From Evernia prunastri (taxonomy: Eukaryota; Ascomycota; Lecanoromycetes; Lecanorales; Parmeliaceae), in NCBI GenBank assembly GCA_003184365.1, contig NKYR01000044.1:186001-250000 (forward strand): a stretch of DNA of 64,000 nucleotides. The letters run 5' to 3'. Positions 57,272 through 64,000 of the stretch are shown piece by piece. A model generated the notes under the pieces. That model saw only the letters and a list, made by a program, of their open reading frames with translations. It had not been told where the DNA came from and did no database searches. The position numbers were made by a program, and so were the translations under genes. How positions within the stretch are numbered: position 1 is the stretch's first letter; the number at the start of each line of letters is the position of its first letter.

Positions 57272-60200
57272 TTAGGGGGTCACTGTCTCTGCAAGTTGAG
57301 GCCTGGTTTGCGAGCGCGCCTTGATGGCTGTACGGACGATTCCCAGGCATTCATCTATCTCAGCGGACCATTTCTCTTCTTCTTTGATCATCATAACGAT
57401 TTCCTCTTCGGACTCCGGGAGCGAGTTTTGCCGTTCCCTTGTTCTCATATCTATCTCTCTTTTGGTTATGAAGAACCTTTGCTTCTTTTCAGGGTCCCAG
57501 GACAGCTTTCGCAGTTCTTGCGCAAGAGCAAACACGTCCCTGCCGTCATTATCTCTTGGGTCTAAGTCTGTCCCGGGATGTGCGCACAAGAGCTTCACAG
57601 CGCCTGGCTGAGCAACCATGATCGCTCCTGTAAGAGGAGTCCTTCCGTCAAGATCTTTTGGATTTAGCTCAATATCGACGTGGCCCAATAGTAATACTAC
57701 TGCACCTTCGGAAAACAATGTTGCCGCCATGTGCAGTACCGTTCTACCATAATGATTCCTCAGTTTTACATTAATGTCGACACACTCTAATAAGAGCTTG
57801 AGTATCGAAGTTCGACCGTATTGTGCTGCCTCAAACAGAGCAGTCTCGTTATGATTGTCCCTCAGATTCACGTCAATATCGGTATGAGATATCAAGAGCT
57901 TGACTGTAGAGGGATAACCGCATTGTGTAGCCTGCGAAAGAGGACTCTTGCCAATCCAGTTCTTTGGGTTGACGTCAACATTGATATGAGATATCAAGAG
58001 CTTGACTATAAGAAGACGATTGTATTGTATAGCTATCGACAGAGGAGTCTCGTCACTCTCAGTCTTCAGATTCACGTCGACATCGGCACGAAATAGCAAG
58101 AGCTTGACGATAGAGAGATGACCATGACGTGCCGCATTCAACAGAGCAGTCGAGCCATTATTGTCCTTCGAATTTACTTCAATGTTGGAATGATCTAGTA
58201 ACATCTCTACGATGCCTTGATAACCTCGAGCTGAAGCGGATGCAAGAGGTGTGACGCCGTCACTGTTCCCCAAATTGACCAGTATATTTTGCTGATTGAG
58301 CAGAGTTTTGACCATAGCTTCTCGGTCGTAAATTGTGGCGATGCCCAGTGGTGTCTCAGTAATCACATTGCTGAGCCCACGCTGGTTCACGTTCACAAGG
58401 CTTTGTAACAGCAGCATTTCCACCACGGCTTGATGACCTTGATAAGTTGCCCACCACAACGGCGTCCGGTGAGTAGAATCCTCAGTGTCTGCTTTGAAAC
58501 CATGATTCAAAAGCTCTAAGACCATCTTTTCGAACCCGAGATATGCGAAACATGCATTGCAGAGAACGGGGTGCGTGAATCGAGGAAACGAACGGAATAA
58601 AGAGCGCCATCCCTGTGAAACATCATCCGGTTGGCACATGAGACTCTGTGGTCGTCTTTGGCCAGTCTTATCAAGAGTCCCTTCACGTTCTGCGGGCCAC
58701 ATAGATTTGTATGGGCTGCCCAGTAGCTTGCAGCGTATTCGAAAAAGGGATCTCGTTTGTCTTCGTGGGCTTCCCAGTAGTTTGGAGTATATTCGGTAAT
58801 GAAATCAGGGGTTTCTACTAGTCCTGTTCCGGTGAACTTTTCGTACAGTAAATAGGTGAGACAGCTTATTGCAATGTCCTGGTGGGCAAAGCCTAGAAGT
58901 CTTTCACCATTCCGTCTGAAATAGTCTTGAGTAGTATAGTGGACCAGTCTAATGATCTGTCTTTCATCATCGACGATGACTAAGCCTGCACAGAAACCCA
59001 CAATCTCGTTAATGTCACTAAGGTCTTCTTTATCAAGTTCTGGCGTCCTAGGCTCGATTGCCAAGGCGTGTTGTACCTCCTTGACTGTCATAAGCCTCTC
59101 CGAAAACGTAAGCCATCCCAACAGCCGTTTTGTATCATGTCGGCATCCTTGCATTTGGTTCTCAATTCTCTGCATTGCCCCATGGTAGGCAATATCGAGA
59201 GCGTCAGATCCTGTGGGCAGTAACTCCAGCGCTTTCTTGATTAACTTAGGGCTTGCCTTGTCTCTGAGTGAATCCATATGCAGTTGAGCCAGTAGGAACC
59301 TTACTCATTTCATTAGCAGAATCCGCGTGGTAGGGCAGCAACGTACATTCCGTCGACCGCATCCATTATGGCACCTACTACGGTCTGTTGTAAATCGTGG
59401 TCCTTCCTGACGCAGTTTCGTAGATCTAGAATGTGCCCCTCGACGTATCTTTTAATGTCCTCAGAGCTAGCCCGAACATCCAAACAGAGGGGTTGGCGGA
59501 TTTCCGAAGCCAGAGATGGAATGTAACGCGAGGTCGTCAACAGATTGAAGTGACGAAGATCTTTTAATGTGCAAAGACGTTCGACCAACGTCTGACGGAC
59601 ATGACCCTCGTTCCCTAACTCGTCGAGGGCGTCCAATATGAGATAAATCCGCGAAAAAGGCGCCATCGAGGATGCCGTCGTCTCCAACACCTCTGCTGAA
59701 CTAGGTCGGGTTCCTTTATCTTTGTGATACTGGTACTTCTTCATGATAACCTCTGGGATTGAAGCGCAGCCATGAAGTAGTTGCTTTGTTACACTTGCAA
59801 TAAGGTTGGTAGGCGTCTGCTCATCTTGCCTTCTATAGTCTCAATATATATACGCGATTGCGACGTTCACCCCATCAAAAAAGCTGCTGCATGTAATCTA
59901 TTACAAGTGATGACAGCATAGTCTTGCCTACTGACAGTCAGTCTCGACTTTGTTCGCGAGATCTTGACCCCATAAAGACCACTGACCAGCACCAGGCATC
60001 CCTTGGCAGACCAGTGTCTTTCCCTCCTTGCTTACCCATTCTTGAAAACTTTCTGACTCCAACAGCCACGAACCTGTACCTTCTTGCCGTCTTGCAGACA
60101 AGTCGCTTTGCTGTGATGCGAAGTTGAGTGGTGACAGCCATTGCAGTACCGCCTGTCGCTCTTGTTCACTCTGGTTCAACCTCAAATTTTGAGTATCTTG

Positions 60201-60796
60201 AGCTATAACATCGACCGTGTCGTTGGTCGCTCGAGACACTTGACTAGCTCAGAGTGAGCTACTATACAGCATTTGATCTTCGCAAGGTCGGATATGACAA
60301 GATCCAATCTTCTGTTACTGAACGTTACTCACCTGGCAAGACTAATATTGAACGCATTCAGAACGCTTGTGCTAGACACCATGCGATCTCGCAAATCCTT
60401 GACGGTAGCGGAATCCCATTTCAGCTTCTTCAAAGCCTTGTGAGTCTTGGAGCCCAGGCCCGAGGACTCAGTACCCAAAGCCTCGTTCTTCCGTATCAGC
60501 TTTTCGGTATCCTCGAGAACGTTGCGACAGCCATGCACCAATTCTGAGAGGTCTTTGACTTGCTTATCAGTAACTTGAGGCCCAGAGAAGTTCTTCGCGA
60601 TGTCATCGAGAACGAAAGAAAGACCGGCGACCCTAGAATCACTTAAGAAACTTTGATTATTGGTAAGATGAAATCACAGTGTTTACTCAGTTTGAATGGC
60701 ATTGAATTGACCAGAGGCGTCTCGAAACCTGCCCCAGATGGTACGTGCCAGAGTCGAGATTGCTATGATATCCCCAACACCGTATCCAAAAGACAT
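57272..60796 (-). pseudogene. NACHT-ankyrin NLR-like gene, disrupted
   Basis: Fungal STAND proteins of this type act in self/non-self recognition. Exons 60796-60687, 60632-60333, 60243-59987 and 59927-~59330, plus a long last exon from ~59300, follow the family order: N-terminal domain (MSFGYGVGDIIAISTLART), NACHT with GMPGAG spliced to GKTMLSSLVIDYM, then LILDALDELGNEG, a helical region (HYTTQDYFRR), and about nine to ten ankyrin repeats (58500-57500). Three lesions break it: a one-base shift at a T6 run (~59876-59882), TGA at 59840-59842 where Cys is expected (AYIY*DYRRQ), and a one-base deletion near 58548. The ankyrin part itself is a long clean frame of ~390 codons. It could be a real pseudogene or carry sequencing errors. 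Confidence 0.8.
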
Positions 60797-62727
60797 GCTC
60801 GCTGGGTTTTCACCCCCGGTAGAAGCAGAAATGAAGATGCCAAGGGATTTCCTGCAAGATGGTAAAGACGTGAAGTATAGAGAAGAAAGAACGAGATAGA
60901 TACAGGGAAGCGCCTCAGCCTTGCTTATGTGCTTGACTACCTCCGCACTATGCAAGGTGACATACTGCCAAGACACTAATACCTTTGAGGATCCTGCTTT
61001 TGAACTCGGTCCCTCCTCCGTCGATGTTACGTTTGGCATCGATGCTGTTGTTGTTGAGTATGTTTAATCCTACGAATCCACGGACTCGGATTCCACCATT
61101 GTTACACAAAATCTTTTTCTCTAGGCTTTACAGTAAAACCACCAAGTGTAGAAATTGTATGGTGTGATATGACTTGATTATTTTTACTACTTTTCTGAAG
61201 AAGGATATCCTTCTCCTTATATGGCCAATATGTCTATGTTGCCACCAAATGTACTCCGAAATTTCTACCTGACACGCTGTCCTCACAGTACAATTTTCTA
61301 TGGTGGCGGTAATCACACCACCGCCAAGGCTTGGGAGGCGTTGCCACCACATTGCCAAGTGTGAGAAATATGGATAATGTGGAAGGAATACCATGGTCCA
61401 TTTCGCCATGGCGTATAGCCTCAATATGGCTCATGGCTCAAATGGCCTCAAATCCAACACCAAGACCTGTAAAGTACCGAGTTCCAGCTCGGGAGGAGTA
61501 CGAATCACCTCGGCTAGGTAAGGAATTGCATATGCTGAACATATACTTCCTACTCTTTCTAGGGTCTCCGCTTGAACATATTCGAGCTACCTCTCATAAA
61601 TACCAAAATTTGCGGTCAATCTGTCCTATTTATAGATTCTTGCTGTCCAAGATTTCTTTCATGATAATTACCTACCAAAAGTCGTGCAAAGATCATGTGT
61701 AGCGACAAATGCAGTATTTCTTAGACTCAAGAGGTGCGCTGTCGACAAGATGTAACGGGTCGAAAAGAAAAGAGCCTTCGTCCGAATACCCACGCTGTAC
61801 TCAGCCGAGTTGTCCTTATGATGGAGTCTGAAGATGAGAGGCAAATCTTCGTCTAGAATGAATTAAGTCTACTTTTAAAGCAAAAGTGTGACCAAGAGTC
61901 GTATAAAGTTCGTACCTTTACCCTTTCGGCAAATCAAGAGGTGCTGGCTTCGCATTCGCTTCGTGAACAGCAACAACAAGTCCCCAATTCGTCGTCAGGT
62001 TCCCCCAGGGTTTCCGTGGACCTCGACCCCGCCTTGTCCTAGCGAGCCTTTAGCCGGGAAAGAAACATGTGGTAGACGCAGAACACTTGCCATGGATATT
62101 CTGAGCAAACCCTTGCGCTCCTGTGCAAGACTAGAACCCCACTTTCGTCAAACAGAGGTCGCTTATCAAAGAGGCAGTCCCATATCATGAAAAGTTGGTC
62201 CCTCGTCCGCTAATATTTGGCGTTGCAGCAACGGTTCATATACAATAAGCATGAGCTTCGTCTATGGGAGCGCAATATTTGGTCAGGACAAGTCCCTGCA
62301 TTGATATCATGCCAAGGGACGAGATGGGAAGCGTGGAACGCTCGCTACGTAGGATCGGAGCTGCTGCAGCGGATTGACGCGCCCTCGCTTTAGGTCCCCG
62401 TCTTGAATCCGCGAAAGATAGATACATTATCAACAATGTAAAGTACATTTGAGATTGAGATTCAAAGACTTGAGATTGGATGACACAAAGCGAGAAATCG
62501 TAGTCTATTTCTTTATGACGACGAAAGGATTTTATATATCTCTAGAGACCCTTAGAACTAATATGCAATCTAGCTTGGTATCGATACTAATCTCTCTTTA
62601 ATCCCTTCCCTCTCAACTCTCGCTAATAGAATCAAGTTCTCTTCACCTAGAAGAGCGGGACTGACGAATATCAGCTGCAATTGGGACTTTCGTGTAGGCC
62701 AGGCCGAGCTAGCAGGGCACTCCTGGT
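60797..62727. other. 1.9-kb intergenic DNA
   Basis: No accepted gene. A small hairpin, TGGCGGT-N9-ACCGCCA, lies at about 61303-61325. The frame 61331-61702 has no domain. The right part carries only short antisense frames. Confidence 0.5.
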
Positions 62728-64000
62728 CTAGGTGCGGTACACGAAGCTGTCGCCAGGGTACGGTTGGACAAAGTACCCCGTAGTATCCGTGACCTGCCCT
62801 CCCGCCGGAGGGGTGATGACGAATTCCAGAGAACCCGCCTGATAGACATTGACCCACAGCACAGTCATAGGCAGGAACTGGCCCTGGGCCAGAGTGAAGG
62901 AGTAAACCGACGTGGTGCCGTGCGCGATGCTTTCCACGATCGCGGCGTCCGAATTGGTCCAACCGCTATAGGCGCTCGAATTCGCCCAGACGAAGCCGTA
63001 ATCGTCGGTTCCGCTGTCGCTTAGAGTAACGCTGTAGTCGCCTGGGGGACCGTAGAAGTATCCTTCGAATACCACGCCGTAATTATATGCATCCGTTGTG
63101 ACGGTCTGCCCGGGGAATAGGTAGGAGCCGTTCGCCTCGGTGTAGAAGTTGATGTTGTTTGGGAAAACCCCTTGGATGTCGATGTTCGTGGCGTTGTTGT
63201 TGAACCTCGCTGCATTCGGCTGATTGCCCGATCCTGCATCTCCGGGGTCGGAAAACCCAAAGTATTGCATACCGGGGGTCGGCTGGACTACTGTGACGGT
63301 GGCTGCACCGTCGGTGCCTGTGCTTGTGGCAGTGTATATTGTAGTCGTAGGCGCGTAAAAGGTCACGGTTGTGGTCGATGGGGAAGGTGAAGATGAAGAC
63401 TGACACGGCCCACTCTGGCATCCGGTGCCGCAATGAGCAGCATCGCTTCCGCAGTACTATGACGATGTCAGGAATGAGAATCTTAAGAACGGTGTCATTG
63501 AATAACTACCCCATATTGAGAACAACAAGAACCTTGTGGCCAATTTCCACACACGGTATTCCCGTTCGTAGCGCCACAGGTCCCATCCGTAGTAGTGTCA
63601 AGGCCATTCATAGGCGCGCTCGAAGTAGGCGCAGGCAGAGACGATGCTGTGGTCAAGCTGGTGGATGAAGATGAGGATGATGACAAGCATGGCCCACTCT
63701 GGCATCCGTCGCCGCAATGAGTAGTATCATTCCCGCAGTACTAAATCTGATCAGTGCTGAAATCTTGAGAGCAACTTTGTTAAAAAAATTACCCCATATT
63801 GAGAGCAACAAGCACCCTCCGGCCAATTTCCACACACTGTGTTCCCATTGCTGGCACCGCAGGTACCATCTGTAGTATCAAGACTATTCGTCGACGCAGC
63901 CGAAGAAGTCGCAGTCGAAGGCGAGGTTGTTGTCGAGCTGGTTGACGACGACGAAGAAGACAAGGAGACACAAGGTCCACTTTGACACCCGGTCCCGCAA
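62728..64000 (-). CDS. CBM18 chitin-binding + GLEYA adhesin-type protein (5' end outside window)
   Basis: A secreted or wall-associated protein combining chitin-binding modules with a carbohydrate-binding GLEYA domain. The visible exons are 64000-63793 (partial), 63740-63510 and 63456-62728. Each CBM18 unit reads DGTCGA(S/T)NGNTVCGNWP, CCSQYG, then after an intron YCG(N/S)D, HCG(D/T)GCQSGPC. One full unit, one split unit and the end of a third are seen, separated by Ser/Thr-rich linkers. The last exon carries TVTVVQPTPGMQYFGFSDPG, GVVFEGYFYGPPGDYSVTL, DDYGFVWANSSAYSGW and LPMTVLWVNVYQAGSLEFVI, the GLEYA (PA14-like) beta-sandwich. Both visible introns (52 and 53 nt) interrupt the module at the same codon. 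The signal peptide must lie beyond 64000. Confidence 0.88.

Noticed and set aside
1..64000. tRNA or rRNA genes and CRISPR arrays
   Set aside because: I looked for T-loop consensus and regular spacer arrays by eye and saw none; a covariance-model scan could still find a tRNA.

Overview
The window looks like nuclear DNA of a filamentous ascomycete (Pezizomycotina). The evidence is many short GT...AG introns (about 44-160 nt) with CTGAC/CTGAT-like branch sites, a fungus-specific elongation factor 3, a bifunctional ARG5,6-type arginine gene, a mitochondrial methylcitrate pair, a NACHT-ankyrin gene, CBM18 and GLEYA modules, and AT-rich transition-mutated retroelement relics of the kind left by RIP. 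I cannot name the species or class.

Layout. 0-0.6 kb: a small hypothetical gene. 0.6-7.2 kb: a transposon graveyard holding LTRs, a Ty3/gypsy Gag piece, a LINE reverse-transcriptase tail, and a decayed Ty1/copia element with a gypsy-type LTR inside it. Single Ns and duplicated flanks show that this stretch is partly an assembly mosaic. 7.5-9.3 kb: a GABA/choline-type permease (-). 9.3-13.8 kb: gene-poor DNA. 13.8-17.3 kb: eEF3 (-). 17.9-18.7 kb: a coiled-coil protein (-). 19.1-23.2 kb: a divergent pair, 2-methylisocitrate lyase (-) and 2-methylcitrate synthase (+), sharing a 461-bp promoter. 24.1-29.5 kb: ARG5,6 (-). 29.5-33.1 kb: low-complexity DNA with a gap. 33.1-35.1 kb: an NCS1 purine-cytosine permease (-). 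38.2-39.9 kb: a rhodopsin-domain membrane protein (+). 42.0-44.0 kb: a GMC oxidoreductase (-). 44.2-48.2 kb: doubtful or decayed genes. 49.1-51.8 kb: a Ser/Thr-rich secreted protein (+). 52.3-54.0 kb: a fungal protein with a conserved C-terminal domain (-). 54.7-56.0 kb: an F-box-like protein (+). 57.3-60.8 kb: a broken NACHT-ankyrin gene (-). 62.7-64.0 kb: a CBM18 + GLEYA surface protein running off the window (-).

Functional links. The methylcitrate synthase and methylisocitrate lyase genes encode two of the steps of mitochondrial propionyl-CoA detoxification, and their head-to-head layout suggests joint control. The right third is accessory: secreted, surface and self/non-self recognition-type genes, several of them damaged.

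The most unusual feature is the ARG5,6 gene. I resolve 35 exons and 34 introns in 5.4 kb, all in frame, giving an 878-residue product. Exons are as short as 7, 12, 14, 15 and 19 nt, and the 7-nt exon carries the catalytic cysteine of the reductase half. All other genes modelled here have 0-5 introns.
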